A program made the translations under genes and the position numbers. Shown here piece after piece: positions 26,402 through 36,228 of a stretch of DNA of 64,000 nucleotides (the first letter of the stretch is position 1; each line of letters starts with the position of its first letter). The notes below the pieces were generated by a model. That model did no database searches. It saw only the letters and a list, made by a program, of their open reading frames with translations, and was not told the origin of the DNA. The stretch comes from Parabacteroides timonensis (GTDB lineage: Bacteria > Bacteroidota > Bacteroidia > Bacteroidales > Tannerellaceae): NCBI RefSeq assembly GCF_900128505.1, contig NZ_LT669941.1, forward strand, positions 1,359,727-1,423,726. Direction: 5' to 3'.

Positions 26402-27037
26402 ATGAAACTGAAAACGGCTCTCTTTGACTTTGACGGTGTGATAGTCGACACTGAACCAATTTATGATATTTTCTGGAATGAAGCAGGCGTCCGCTACGGA
26501 ACAGGTATCGACAACTTCGCCGCTGTGATCAAAGGCACTACCCTCCCCTACATAATGGATAAGTATTTTTCCGATCGTCCGGAAGAATTCCGTCAGATGG
26601 TAATAAAAGAATCGACCGAATACGAAAGTACAATGCCCCTACCGGCTATGCCCGGTTCTCTCGAATTCCTGCACTTGCTGAAAAAGAACGGTGTGCAGAT
26701 AGGTCTGGTCACCAGTTCCGATAATTCAAAAGTAGAACGTGCTTTTAAATTACATCACCTGGACAACCTGTTCGACACGATCGTAACAGCCGACCGTATC
26801 ACAAAAGGCAAACCCGATCCGATGTGTTATCTGTTGGCAGCAAACGACCTGAACGTTTCTTCAGCCGACTGCATCGTATTCGAAGACTCTTTTGCCGGCA
26901 TACAAGCCGGAACAGCGGCCGGTATGCGGGTAATCGGATTAAGCACTACCAATCCGGAAGAAACCCTCAGAGATAAGGTATATGAAGTGATACCGAACTT
27001 CGAGAAGATCACTTTCGAGGATTATATGAAATGGTAA
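26402..27037 (+). CDS. HAD-family beta-phosphoglucomutase-like phosphatase
   Basis: A 211-residue HAD hydrolase. Motif I FDFDGVIVDTEP (about residues 7-18, nucleophile Asp), motif II LVTSSDNSK, and motifs III/IV KGKPDPMCYLLAANDL and CIVFEDSFAGIQAG are intact. The cap lies between motifs I and II, as in beta-phosphoglucomutase and phosphosugar phosphatases. An in-frame GTG exists at 26360, but the -7 element TATCTTTG (26363-26370) lies just after it, so the ATG at 26402 is the real start. Substrate cannot be told from sequence. Confidence 0.9.
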   Translation: MKLKTALFDFDGVIVDTEPIYDIFWNEAGVRYGTGIDNFAAVIKGTTLPYIMDKYFSDRPEEFRQMVIKESTEYESTMPLPAMPGSLEFLHLLKKNGVQIGLVTSSDNSKVERAFKLHHLDNLFDTIVTADRITKGKPDPMCYLLAANDLNVSSADCIVFEDSFAGIQAGTAAGMRVIGLSTTNPEETLRDKVYEVIPNFEKITFEDYMKW

Positions 27038-27062
27038 AAATGACTTTTACTATTCGATGAGA

Positions 27063-27112
27063 CAAAGAAACCGAGAGACAGAATATTTTCTGACACCCGG
27101 TTTCTTTACATT
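27063..27112. terminator. Terminator after the HAD gene
   Basis: The stem AAAGAAACCG / CGGTTTCTTT (27064-27073 with 27098-27107) encloses a second small stem CAGAA/TTCTG. It lies between the HAD gene and the convergent end of the capsule operon and could serve both. Confidence 0.7.
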
Positions 27113-27176
27113 ACTTGCTACTTTTTCCTGAAAAGCATCAACTAACCTTGACCAGACCGATTCCATAGAAACCATC

Positions 27177-28193
27177 CTACTGCTTAGAATTATATTTAAA
27201 CCTTTTCTTATATCGAATATACTTACGTCTTAAAAAAACCATAAGCAAGTATATATTTGCAAGCAAACTAGCCCAAAAAGGAGATTGAAAGAAAACGCTT
27301 GTAATGAAATAGAAATCTTTTCTTTTCCTCCACAGAAATTTCTTTTGCTCTTCTTTACTCCAATAATAATCATACAAAATTGTTCTTACTTCCGTTTCTT
27401 TATGGCTAATACAATTCAGAAAAAAATAATAGAACTTCAAATAAAGTTCGTCTTTAATAGACTGATTATAGGTATATATATCCAATAGAGAGTAGATATA
27501 CTTCACCATATCAAGCTTAAGCATTCTGACTTTTTTCGCATCCTGATTTGTTATAGATCCTGACCGTGAAACATAATTATACAAACGGATATCAATAACT
27601 ATCGTTTTTTTTACTTTCAAACATATTTGCATGTTGAAAAACAAATCTTCCCCGATGGAAATAGGATGATAAATAACATCATCAAATAATGATTTTCGCA
27701 TCAATTTACCCCAAATAAACCATTTCTTATGATGGAGTATACAATACAGCAGTTCCTGACCATACAATCCATCCAACTCACTATTACTTTTTACCTTCTC
27801 TTTAAAGATATAACCATTATCCTCAGTGACATAATAAAAATTGCATTCTACATAATCAGATCCACTTTTTACTATTGCATTATACAATTCTTCTATTGCA
27901 TTTGTTTCCAGATAGTCATCACCATCTAAATGAAATACATATTCACCACGGGCTATATCTAATCCAGATTTACGAGCATAAACCAATCCTTGATTTTCTT
28001 TTGTTATTACTCTGATACGACTATCTTTCTCTGCATATTTTTTAATAATATGGGGAGATTCGTCGGTTGATCCATCATTAACAACAATGATCTCCAGATC
28101 ATGAAAAGTCTGACTGACACAAGATAATAAACAAGTATCAAGATAGGAAGCTACATTATACACCGGTATAATAATTGAAACTTTTACATCCAT
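27177..28193 (-). CDS. Family 2 glycosyltransferase, last gene of the capsule operon
   Basis: A 338-residue GT-A enzyme. The N-terminal domain shows KVSIIIPVYNVASYLDTCL (about 4-22), IVVNDGSTDES (about 36-46) and the metal-binding LDGDDYLE (about 90-97). The C-terminal 130 residues are Lys/Tyr/Phe-rich with a hydrophobic stretch near the end. It adds one sugar of the capsular repeat on the cytoplasmic face. It is strongly AT-rich like the neighbouring cargo genes, unlike the HAD gene beyond the operon end. Donor and acceptor are unknown. Confidence 0.9.
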   Translation of the reverse strand: MDVKVSIIIPVYNVASYLDTCLLSCVSQTFHDLEIIVVNDGSTDESPHIIKKYAEKDSRIRVITKENQGLVYARKSGLDIARGEYVFHLDGDDYLETNAIEELYNAIVKSGSDYVECNFYYVTEDNGYIFKEKVKSNSELDGLYGQELLYCILHHKKWFIWGKLMRKSLFDDVIYHPISIGEDLFFNMQICLKVKKTIVIDIRLYNYVSRSGSITNQDAKKVRMLKLDMVKYIYSLLDIYTYNQSIKDELYLKFYYFFLNCISHKETEVRTILYDYYWSKEEQKKFLWRKRKDFYFITSVFFQSPFWASLLANIYLLMVFLRRKYIRYKKRFKYNSKQ

Positions 28194-28236
28194 TTGTTCT
28201 ATAATTTATTATTAATTCATTATTACTTAACTATAC

Positions 28237-29136
28237 TTACCGGCAATTATAAACATCACTCAGATGCTTCTTGATTTTCTCCCTATCCCCACCACAGACG
28301 CGCTTTATTTCAAAGATTTTACTATCCACCAATGTCCTATACCACCACCCTTGCAGGAAATGCCATAAAAAACCTTCTTGACCTTCCAGAAAACCACCTT
28401 TAAGAAAATAACGATAACAGAAATAAATAAATGCACGCCAGAAAAGAGGCATACGCACATAACGATGTTTTATTTGCCTTTTATCCATAGCCTGAGCTGT
28501 TAATTGTTTTTGATCATCAGACCGAGATACACCGTATAAATCCAACTCGATATCCAATAAATCTGCAGCTTCACGAACTGCATAACCTACATGCTTATTG
28601 CAAAACCATGACAGGTTATTCAAATTATGATCTACAAAATCTCCTTCAAAATTGACTGTTGTTCCGTCCAATAACTGAATATGTTCATCCATCAGTCGTT
28701 GCTCACAAATAGCTTTACCATAGTGAAACATACGAAGCAAATAAACGGGATAAATTCCTCGTTTCATCCATTTCCCCAAAAAGTAGTGACGTCGTTTAAA
28801 AACAATACCTGATATATTCTCCGGTAAAAATGGAACTTTCTCTGATAACTCCTTTATCAATGCGGGTAGTAAATATTCATCCGCATCCAACCGAAGTACC
28901 CATTTCGTTCGGATCGGAGCATGTTCCAATGCCCAGTTGAATTGCTTCGCATAATTATTCTCCCATTTATTTTGAAAGATCACAGCACCATACTCCTTTG
29001 CAATCTCCAACGTACGATCCGTTGAAAAAGAATCTATTACATAGATATCCAGCGCCAAATTCTTTAGATTTTCTAAACAACGACGAATATGAATTTCTTC
29101 ATTATAAGTCAAAATAATCACTGATAAGTCTAGCAT
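28237..29136 (-). CDS. Family 2 glycosyltransferase, WaaE/KdtX-like
   Basis: A 299-residue glycosyltransferase: LSVIILTYNEEIHIRRCLENL (about 4-24), YVIDSFSTDRT (about 32-42) and WVLRLDADEYL (about 79-89, DxD). The pattern and length match the WaaE/KdtX-type beta-glucosyltransferases that act on lipid or capsule glycans. Its 5' end overlaps the acetyltransferase gene by 7 bases, so both are co-transcribed. The WaaE likeness concerns the fold; the actual linkage is unknown. Confidence 0.88.
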   Translation of the reverse strand: MLDLSVIILTYNEEIHIRRCLENLKNLALDIYVIDSFSTDRTLEIAKEYGAVIFQNKWENNYAKQFNWALEHAPIRTKWVLRLDADEYLLPALIKELSEKVPFLPENISGIVFKRRHYFLGKWMKRGIYPVYLLRMFHYGKAICEQRLMDEHIQLLDGTTVNFEGDFVDHNLNNLSWFCNKHVGYAVREAADLLDIELDLYGVSRSDDQKQLTAQAMDKRQIKHRYVRMPLFWRAFIYFCYRYFLKGGFLEGQEGFLWHFLQGWWYRTLVDSKIFEIKRVCGGDREKIKKHLSDVYNCR

Positions 29137-29702
29137 ATCTCATTCATTATTCGTTTCCTTATATACTTGGCCGGATTTCCTCCGACAATAGTCCATGCCT
29201 CCACATCTTTGGTAACTACACTTCCAGCACCGACAACAGCACCTTCTCCAATAGTAAGACCTGGTAATATCAATGCTTTGGCTCCGATAAAAACATAAGG
29301 TTCTATATCTATTCGTCCTACCATCAGAGGGAGTCTTAACGTTGACAAATCATGTGTGCCATTACAGATATAAGAATACTGGGACAAAACGGAATATTCA
29401 CCGAAACAGACAGGTCCCAAATTATAGACTTCTGAGTTGGGACCGAGACAAGCTCCTTCCTTCATTTCCAAATGCCAAGGGACATATATACGAGCCGAAG
29501 AAAAAATAAAAACCTTTTTTACTTTTGCTCCAAATATCCGAAGCCAAAAAAGTCGCCAGAAATTTAGTTTCTTCGGAGTCCAACGACATAATAATAACCA
29601 GGTAAAATGCCACAGACGTATCCCTAATGCCTCTTTTACAGACCAAGAGGTAGTAGCCGAATCTTTTTGGAACTCAATTTTCAGCCAAACCTTCCCCATC
29701 AC
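29130..29702 (-). CDS. Left-handed beta-helix acyltransferase, WcaF-like
   Basis: A 190-residue hexapeptide-repeat transferase of the colanic-acid WcaF/serine-acetyltransferase type. Hexapeptide repeats (VYNLGPVCFGEYSVLSQYSYI, then IDIEPYVFIGAKALILPGLTIGEGAVVGAGSVVTKDV) run from about 95 to 170. The usual C-terminal IVGGNPAKYIRKR follows. It likely O-acetylates a capsule sugar with acetyl-CoA. It overlaps the preceding GT4 gene by 29 bases and the following GT2 by 7, consistent with one operon. Confidence 0.9.
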   Translation of the reverse strand: MMGKVWLKIEFQKDSATTSWSVKEALGIRLWHFTWLLLCRWTPKKLNFWRLFWLRIFGAKVKKVFIFSSARIYVPWHLEMKEGACLGPNSEVYNLGPVCFGEYSVLSQYSYICNGTHDLSTLRLPLMVGRIDIEPYVFIGAKALILPGLTIGEGAVVGAGSVVTKDVEAWTIVGGNPAKYIRKRIMNEIC

Positions 29703-30822
29703 ACAATATCATAAACAAGTCCAAAAAACGATCTGCTATACAAGGACAAGAAAATTGCTTGGCTGTTTCCGCTGCATATAAGCCTAATTTACGACGCTTG
29801 GAAGCATTTTCTATCAGATCCTCCAACGCGGCTTTTAAGTTCTCAACAGCATTTTCTTTTACATTAAATCTTATGCCATTCTTTTCATGAAACACATAAT
29901 CGTCGAAACAGGGGATATCCGATACAATAACCGGTAATCCCAACGCCATAGCTTCCAAAGGAGCACAAGGCATCGCATCACCTGTTGTCGGAAGCGGAGG
30001 ATAACAATATATATGTGCAGTCCGCATATATTGAGCTAACAAAGTCGGATCAGATATTTCTCCTACAAAATCCAACTCAAAGTTTTTTACATACTTTTTT
30101 AATTCATTACAATATTCCTTTCCTCCTCCACCTCTCCGTATATCATTGGTTCCAATTAAAGATAATTTTATCTTTTTCTCAACCGATAATGAAGAAAGAG
30201 CTTTTACCAGGTTAAACAGTCCTTTTTCCGGATGTAATCGTCCGGTATAAACTACATGCACAGTGTCTTCTATATCTCCGATAGATGTATAATAATAAAT
30301 ATTTTGATTTACAGGATTATTTATTACGCACACATTTTGTAGTCGCGGAGCTTGTTTTATCACTGCTTCACCAATCATTGAACCACATGCCACTAATTTA
30401 TCGACATTGGACAGATATTTAAATTGATTCTTAGGAAAACGAGCAACATTATAGATTGAAACCTTATACTTTTTTTTAAAAAATCTACATAAGAAAGGGG
30501 TCCAGAAGGTATTCATTACCAATATATCTGTTTTTTCAATTCTCATAAGAGAATTAATTGAATACAGAAAATCAAATATCAAGTCCAAATACACAGATCT
30601 TTTTCTTTTGTAACCTTTGATATAAATATTATTTATTCCATTTTTATCTAATAGATTATTTGTATATCCCTCGTGCTCTGGTCGTTTTGAAATAATTTTC
30701 ACTTGATTTCCTTTATTTACAAATTCTATCGATAGATCGTACCAGATTTTCTCTACTGCACCAATCCCTAGAGGAGGTACATATCCAAAAGGAGAGGTTA
30801 TTATTGTTATTTTCATACTCAT
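29674..30822 (-). CDS. Family 4 glycosyltransferase
   Basis: A 382-residue GT-B enzyme. The N-terminal Rossmann fold has a glycine-rich acceptor loop (FGYVPPLGIGAVEKI), and the C-terminal donor domain carries VVYTGRLHPEKGLFNLVKAL (about 190-209) and PCAPLEAMALGLPVIVSD (about 288-305) with the conserved EX7E-type Glu. It works on the cytoplasmic face in repeat-unit assembly. Its 3' end overlaps the acetyltransferase start by 29 bases. The sugar is unknown. Confidence 0.9.
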   Translation of the reverse strand: MSMKITIITSPFGYVPPLGIGAVEKIWYDLSIEFVNKGNQVKIISKRPEHEGYTNNLLDKNGINNIYIKGYKRKRSVYLDLIFDFLYSINSLMRIEKTDILVMNTFWTPFLCRFFKKKYKVSIYNVARFPKNQFKYLSNVDKLVACGSMIGEAVIKQAPRLQNVCVINNPVNQNIYYYTSIGDIEDTVHVVYTGRLHPEKGLFNLVKALSSLSVEKKIKLSLIGTNDIRRGGGGKEYCNELKKYVKNFELDFVGEISDPTLLAQYMRTAHIYCYPPLPTTGDAMPCAPLEAMALGLPVIVSDIPCFDDYVFHEKNGIRFNVKENAVENLKAALEDLIENASKRRKLGLYAAETAKQFSCPCIADRFLDLFMILCDGEGLAEN

Positions 30823-30836
30823 TTGTTTTTGTTTAT

Positions 30837-31982
30837 CTAAGTTATTTCCAACAAAACGGATAGATTATCATTCTCCATTTTCAAGAGACTTTGAGTATAT
30901 TTTCCGGCTGCTTTCTTTTTAAGCAGAATATCTTCATCAGAAAGATTTTCCAGAAAAACGGCTATATTTTCTTTTACATTTTCAGAATTTGAAACCAGCC
31001 AAATCGCATCACTAAACATATAAGCACCTTCTGATTCCTCATTTGCATTATATAAAACAGGTATCCCGGAACATATCGCACTAACCACTTTCGAAGGCAC
31101 ACAAACATGATTCCAGGAAGGAAGTAAGGAAGCCACACATATATCTACAAACTGTAATTCTACCGGAGCAATATAATCAAGTACAATTACCGATTCAGAC
31201 ATGGCCGCCTCTTTCAAGATCCGTTGTGCCTTTGCCCCATATAAACGAAGTAAAAACAAATATTTTTTAGGATTTAACTGCTTAATTAACTCCAAAAGAA
31301 ATATATCATTATGAGCTTCTCCTATATTCCCTGCATAACAAAAAACAATCTTATCCTGATTATCTTTTCGCCAAAAAGGGATATTCGCTCTTTCGATAGA
31401 ACATATCCCACAAGGCAACACTATATGAGGAATAGAAGATTTGTTATATTGCCGGCACAAATAACGATATTGTTGCTCGCCTAATGTTATTAAGAAGTCA
31501 GGAACATGATCATAAATTAAAGAAGCTATTCCCCGGTAAACAGGATTTTTACATGACACGAGGCCAGCAGAAACAAATGCTTCAGGATATAAATCCATTG
31601 TCCAAAAAACTAATTGACTTCGATAAAACGGACGGAATAAAATAGCCCAAGCATTGATCAAAGAAGGATCGGTCAGTACCACTTTCAATTGATGGCGCGG
31701 CAACAACATTGAATAAGTTATTAATCGGAAACCATCCACCAGATTACCAAATAAACGAAGCCATTTATTAACACCACTATAAAAATCCGGCAATTCGATC
31801 GTCCGATAAGGTAATTTCTCATCTTGCCCAGAAATCTGTCCTTTATAAGAAGCATCAATAGAAAGTACAATCACATCGACTCCGTTTTTCCATAAAAAAT
31901 CCGCAAGTTTACGAATCGGACGTCCGGTAGCCGAAGGATGTAATGCGCCGTATTTATTGATAATTACGACTCTTTTTCGCAT
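30837..31982 (-). CDS. Family 4-like glycosyltransferase
   Basis: A 381-residue GT-B protein resembling WcaI/WbuB-type transferases. It begins RVVIINKYGALHPSATGRPIRKLADFL, has FCYAGNIGEAHNDIFLLELI (about 226-245) at the start of the donor domain and VPSKVVSAICSGIPVLYNA (about 305-323) near the nucleotide site. The classic EX7E motif is weak. It lies 14 bases from the next gene on the same strand. Acceptor and donor are unknown. Confidence 0.82.
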   Translation of the reverse strand: MRKRVVIINKYGALHPSATGRPIRKLADFLWKNGVDVIVLSIDASYKGQISGQDEKLPYRTIELPDFYSGVNKWLRLFGNLVDGFRLITYSMLLPRHQLKVVLTDPSLINAWAILFRPFYRSQLVFWTMDLYPEAFVSAGLVSCKNPVYRGIASLIYDHVPDFLITLGEQQYRYLCRQYNKSSIPHIVLPCGICSIERANIPFWRKDNQDKIVFCYAGNIGEAHNDIFLLELIKQLNPKKYLFLLRLYGAKAQRILKEAAMSESVIVLDYIAPVELQFVDICVASLLPSWNHVCVPSKVVSAICSGIPVLYNANEESEGAYMFSDAIWLVSNSENVKENIAVFLENLSDEDILLKKKAAGKYTQSLLKMENDNLSVLLEIT

Positions 31983-31996
31983 GTATATTCTTATAA

Positions 31997-32782
31997 TTAC
32001 AGGTTAACATTTTTTCTCATTCCCCTTAAGCGTAATACTCCTATAGCTCTTAATAAACTTCTTTTTCTATTTCTCAACAAATAACAGAAACGATCGATTA
32101 ACGGCAAGTCAATTCCCCCCACAGGGTATTCTAATTCAGAGGCAACCTCACTTTCTATTTCTCCACATTCCGACTTACCGACTGCAAATGTTGGATAAAT
32201 ACCCTCAACCAAAATTCCTTTCTCATTCATATATTCATAATCATCTGCATAGATCGAAGCTTTGGGAGTCGCTAATAAAATGTGTGCCGCTTGTCTATTT
32301 ATCAAATAAGCACACGTACCACAAGCTCTCCATATTCTGAAGATAGAATAGTTATCAATTTTGTATCGTGCGCGAGGGTAGTAATGTGAATGTCTGGCAA
32401 GAGTGACGACACAAGCTTCTTTTTCCTCTGATATTCTTTTTACTATCTCAGACAATACAAATTCCATACGAGCTGAATCCCAAAAACGAACATCATCTTC
32501 GAGTATTAAAGCATATTGTTCTTCCGAAATCAATAACCTCCGGTAACATTCTCTATGACTTAAAGTACAGCCTATTTCTGTAAGCATAGGTTCACGCAAA
32601 TACCTACTTTTAAACCGTTTACATTCAAAAAGGCCCTCTATTTCCTCTACAGACATTTTTTTACCGTAAACAGCATTCACTAACTCTACATCCATACAAG
32701 GATATTTTGCTGTTTCAGCTATCACATATTCTCTTCTATCTTTCGACACCTCGAGATTAATAACGAATGTTTTTATTTTCAT
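31997..32782 (-). CDS. Family 25 (LPS-type) glycosyltransferase
   Basis: A 261-residue GT25 enzyme, the family of beta-1,4-galactosyltransferases and related LPS transferases. The N-terminus IKTFVINLEVSKDRREYV (about 2-19), GCTLSHRECYRRLL (about 71-84) and YALILEDDVRF (about 90-100) are the defining motifs. Its position just after the wzc gene (15-base gap) places it as the first transferase of the distal capsule block. Confidence 0.9.
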   Translation of the reverse strand: MKIKTFVINLEVSKDRREYVIAETAKYPCMDVELVNAVYGKKMSVEEIEGLFECKRFKSRYLREPMLTEIGCTLSHRECYRRLLISEEQYALILEDDVRFWDSARMEFVLSEIVKRISEEKEACVVTLARHSHYYPRARYKIDNYSIFRIWRACGTCAYLINRQAAHILLATPKASIYADDYEYMNEKGILVEGIYPTFAVGKSECGEIESEVASELEYPVGGIDLPLIDRFCYLLRNRKRSLLRAIGVLRLRGMRKNVNL

Positions 32783-32796
32783 GATAAGATTAGTTG

Positions 32797-35127
32797 TTAT
32801 TGATATCCATAATAATTTTCACCATATCCAGAACCATAATACCCGTAGCCATACCCATAACCAGCATGTTTATAACGGGCATCATTCAATAATACAGACA
32901 TATGCGGTAACTTACCTCCAGTATATAAATTCTCCACATCCGGCAACCGTCGACGATCCATTAATCCTTCACGTACGACATAAATACAGAGGTCGACAAC
33001 ACGGCTGACAATTTGTGCATCGGCCACCATGCCGTAAGGAACCGTATCGATAATGATATAGTCATACCGATCTCTCAACACCCCAATCAATTTATCCAAA
33101 GACAGCCCCAGCAATAACTCTGCGGGGTTGGGAGGTACAGGGCCGGAAGCAATCACGTCCAGTTCTTCAAATCCGATATGGGGATGTATCAATTGTGTCG
33201 GGTCCGTTATCTTTCCTGACAAATAATTAGTCAGACCTGGCAATACATTCCCATCCTTATCTTTCTTAGAACCCTTACGGATATCCATTTCCAGCAAAAT
33301 TGTCCGTTTCCCTGCCAATACCAGAGAGACTGCCAAATTATAGGATATAAACGATTTCCCGGAAGCCGGATTAAATGAAGTCAACATCAAAACCTGTGAT
33401 TTGTTCTGTTTATCCAACATGAAATCTATATTGCTCCGCACAATACGGAATGCTTCGGAAACTCCATTCCTCCGTTGTTTACCGATCACCATTTCTTCAT
33501 TTTTCCGGTTATGTGGTATTTCTCCCAGAAATGGAATACTCAGATTGTCTTCAATATCTTTCCGTCCACGTACAGTGACATTCAGCATTGGACCCAGATA
33601 GAAAAATAACCCCGGTACAACCAGACCGGCAAGTATGGCTGCCAATAAGACCACCAAAGGACTAACACCGGCTGTTCCTACCCCGTATGCCTGATCCACT
33701 ATACGAAGATTACTCTCGGATGTAGCAGATGTCAATGCATTTTCTTCCCGCTTATTCAATAGATAGAGGAATAATTCTTCTTTTATTTTCTGCTGTCGCT
33801 CTACTGAAAGTACATATTTCTGTTGGGTCGGAATACTACTGATCTTACCGGCTTCCAACATTTGCATCCGCTGAGCATATTCCAGTTTCGAATTAATCTC
33901 CTCTTTTGCGTTTCTCAGACTTTGACCAACTCCCTTGTGTAAAGATGCTATTTCACCATTCAATATTCTGACAACCGGATTATTAGCACCTCCGCTTTCC
34001 ATCAGTTTATCCCGTTCCAATAATACTGCGTTATATTTATCGATCAATCCTCCTATCCAAATACTCAACAATCCTGTGTTAGCAGGGAGCAAGGCTTCTT
34101 TCTTCAATGGATCGTGTAAATATTGTTGAACCAGTTCAATCAATTCTTTCTGATTACTCAGTTCGGTCACCTGACGATCATAGAAATTCCGACTTTCCAG
34201 CGAAAGTTTAGCTTCTATACCAAGATCAGCCGATCGGTTCTGTTTCCGGTAATCTTCAATGTTACTCTCTACATTTCCCAATTCTTCATTGATCAGTTTT
34301 AATCGTTCATCAATAAATATAGCTGTATTCTGTATGATCCGGTTTTTATCCTTCAACGATTCATCCACATATACACCGACCAATGTATTCAGTATATCGT
34401 CTCCTCTTTCCGGATTCGTATCCAGATAAGTCAATGTCAATAAATTGGCATCATTAACACTGCGCTTCACTTCCAACTGGCCTAACAGGGAAGATATAAG
34501 CGACTCATAATCCCAGCAAGAAACCTGTATCTCTTCATTCAGCCATTCATTATTGAATGAAGGGGTTCTATCCACCATCATCCGCCCGATCGGACTATCT
34601 ATCGGCGTTCCGAAAGTATATTCCATAACCCCATCCGGATCATCCTCTAAACTTTTTATTCTAAAACGGTCATCTGCAACAGGGATAATCGAAAAAAAAG
34701 CAGGCTGGGTAAAAGTTGAATCAGGAAAGCTGATTTTCACTGGCATATCCGTATATAAATCTTTAATTTTAAGGCCATCATCCACCGAATAGCCGATTTC
34801 CAACCCTAATCTACGGATAACCTCACGCATCAATATTCGAGATTTGAATATCAAAGCCTCTCCCTCTATACTATTACTTTCACTGTCTTCAAACATTTGT
34901 TTTTCACTAAAAGCCTCTTCTGCTTTCACCTTATTTTTCAACTGGACGACAGCCTCCCGTTCATAAATAACAGGTATAGTCCTCATACAAACATAAGCCC
35001 CCACCGCAAAAAGAAAAACAGATAAAACAAACCATTTCCATTTGGTGAGTAATACATCTAAAATAGTGCGGAGATTAAATTCATTGACCAGATTTAATTT
35101 TTCCGTATAAGTAGTTTGTTCTTCCAT
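32797..35127 (-). CDS. wzc: Wzc-like chain-length regulator/tyrosine autokinase
   Basis: A 776-residue bacterial tyrosine kinase fused to a Wzz-type co-polymerase. Two membrane spans (about 34-52 and 500-520) flank a long periplasmic, partly coiled-coil segment. The cytoplasmic domain has Walker A FNPASGKSFISYNLA (about 590-604), Walker A' ILLEMDIRKGS (about 617-627) and Walker B DYIIIDTVPYG (about 712-722). A C-terminal tyrosine cluster (GYGYGYYGSGYGENYYGYQ) is the autophosphorylation tail. It controls capsule chain length and export with the adjacent Wza, 6 bases upstream. Confidence 0.95.
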   Translation of the reverse strand: MEEQTTYTEKLNLVNEFNLRTILDVLLTKWKWFVLSVFLFAVGAYVCMRTIPVIYEREAVVQLKNKVKAEEAFSEKQMFEDSESNSIEGEALIFKSRILMREVIRRLGLEIGYSVDDGLKIKDLYTDMPVKISFPDSTFTQPAFFSIIPVADDRFRIKSLEDDPDGVMEYTFGTPIDSPIGRMMVDRTPSFNNEWLNEEIQVSCWDYESLISSLLGQLEVKRSVNDANLLTLTYLDTNPERGDDILNTLVGVYVDESLKDKNRIIQNTAIFIDERLKLINEELGNVESNIEDYRKQNRSADLGIEAKLSLESRNFYDRQVTELSNQKELIELVQQYLHDPLKKEALLPANTGLLSIWIGGLIDKYNAVLLERDKLMESGGANNPVVRILNGEIASLHKGVGQSLRNAKEEINSKLEYAQRMQMLEAGKISSIPTQQKYVLSVERQQKIKEELFLYLLNKREENALTSATSESNLRIVDQAYGVGTAGVSPLVVLLAAILAGLVVPGLFFYLGPMLNVTVRGRKDIEDNLSIPFLGEIPHNRKNEEMVIGKQRRNGVSEAFRIVRSNIDFMLDKQNKSQVLMLTSFNPASGKSFISYNLAVSLVLAGKRTILLEMDIRKGSKKDKDGNVLPGLTNYLSGKITDPTQLIHPHIGFEELDVIASGPVPPNPAELLLGLSLDKLIGVLRDRYDYIIIDTVPYGMVADAQIVSRVVDLCIYVVREGLMDRRRLPDVENLYTGGKLPHMSVLLNDARYKHAGYGYGYGYYGSGYGENYYGYQ

Positions 35128-35133
35128 ACACTT

Positions 35134-35922
35134 TTATTTAAATAGCAAAATACTGACGCTAATCAGAAGAGAGGCCAGTCCTGTCCAGGTTCCGACACTT
35201 GTAAACTGTCCCGCGCTTGCCTCTGCTCTAACACGGTTAGGTTCTACATAAACCATATCATTCTGCTTCAGAAAATAATCTGGTGATTGAAAAATATCCC
35301 TCGATCGAAGATCATGATATAAGATGGTACGTACGCCGTCTGTTTCCCGGATAACCGCCACTCGGTTACGACGCCCATGAATGGTCAAATCGCCCGCCAG
35401 GCTGAGTGCTTCAAACAACGTTATACGTTCAGAAGATATTTGATAAGTACCAGGACGATCAACCTCTCCTAGTATAGAGATACGGAAATTAAGAAAACGA
35501 ACCATCACGATCGGGTCTTTCATGTATCCTCCTGTTTCCAGTCTACTCTGAATCAAATCTCCCACTTGCCGTCGGGTCAAACCAGCCACTTTTACTCGCC
35601 CTAGCAATGGAAAGTTGATCGTACCGTCCACTTCCACCAAATACCCCTTATTATTATTCCCGCCGGAATATCCATAATTACTTCCACCACCATCAACACC
35701 ATTTCCGTATTGCAGAAAGGGACGTAGTAACTCTGGGTCCACACAGCTAACTGAAATATCCAGCAAATCGTCTTTCTGTATCTTCAGGTAAAAGGTATCG
35801 ACCATAGCAGTTTTAGCCAGTAACTTATCTCCCTGCAAATACGCGATGTCCTTTACTGAGCCACAGGAGAGCAACATACAGCTCAATATCCAACCTAAAA
35901 ACAGTTCTTTAATTTCTTTCAT
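35134..35922 (-). CDS. wza: Wza-like polysaccharide export lipoprotein
   Basis: A 262-residue outer-membrane polysaccharide exporter of the short Bacteroidales type. The lipobox SCMLLSCGS (Cys about residue 21) is followed by the poly-export domain (FYLKIQKDDLLDISVSC, about 45-61) and SLBB domains (INFPLLGRVKVAGLTRRQVGDLI and ISILGEVDRPGTYQISSERITLFEALSLAGDL). A C-terminal hydrophobic segment (ASLLISVSILLF) ends the protein. It forms the capsule exit channel with Wzc, 6 bases downstream. The HU gene precedes it by 6 bases on the same strand. Confidence 0.95.
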   Translation of the reverse strand: MKEIKELFLGWILSCMLLSCGSVKDIAYLQGDKLLAKTAMVDTFYLKIQKDDLLDISVSCVDPELLRPFLQYGNGVDGGGSNYGYSGGNNNKGYLVEVDGTINFPLLGRVKVAGLTRRQVGDLIQSRLETGGYMKDPIVMVRFLNFRISILGEVDRPGTYQISSERITLFEALSLAGDLTIHGRRNRVAVIRETDGVRTILYHDLRSRDIFQSPDYFLKQNDMVYVEPNRVRAEASAGQFTSVGTWTGLASLLISVSILLFK

Positions 35923-35928
35923 ACCTTA

Positions 35929-36216
35929 CTATTTCCCGTTTATTTTTTCAATTAACCCTTTGCCCGGTTTGAATTTCACACTAATACGTTTCCGAATCTT
36001 ACATTCCCGACCGGTTTTCGGATTACGTCCCATACGCTCCGACTGTTCCCAAGGAACATAATGACCGAAATTTTGTATCAAAACAGATTCGTCATGGGTG
36101 ATCGAATCACAGATCACTTCACTCATCGTATCTATAAAAGACAAGGTCTCTGTAACAGTCACTGACATGCGGCTTGCAATTACTTTTGCCAATTCATACT
36201 TGTTCATATTTATCAC
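35929..36216 (-). CDS. HU/IHF-family DNA-binding protein inside the capsule operon
   Basis: A 95-residue DNABII protein. The DNA-arm region RMGRNPKTGRECKIRKRISVKFKPGKGL (about 60-87) matches the conserved GRNPxTG motif, and the N-terminal helices (ELAKVIASRMSVTVTETLSFIDTM) fit HU. A start at residue 4 (MNKYELAK, at 36207) is equally likely. It sits between a GT4 gene (12 bases) and wza (6 bases), so it is co-expressed with capsule genes. It is one of two HU-like genes in the locus and could help the promoter inversion or the replication-like module; that is inference. Confidence 0.9.
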   Translation of the reverse strand: MINMNKYELAKVIASRMSVTVTETLSFIDTMSEVICDSITHDESVLIQNFGHYVPWEQSERMGRNPKTGRECKIRKRISVKFKPGKGLIEKINGK

Positions 36217-36228
36217 TATTAGGTTTAA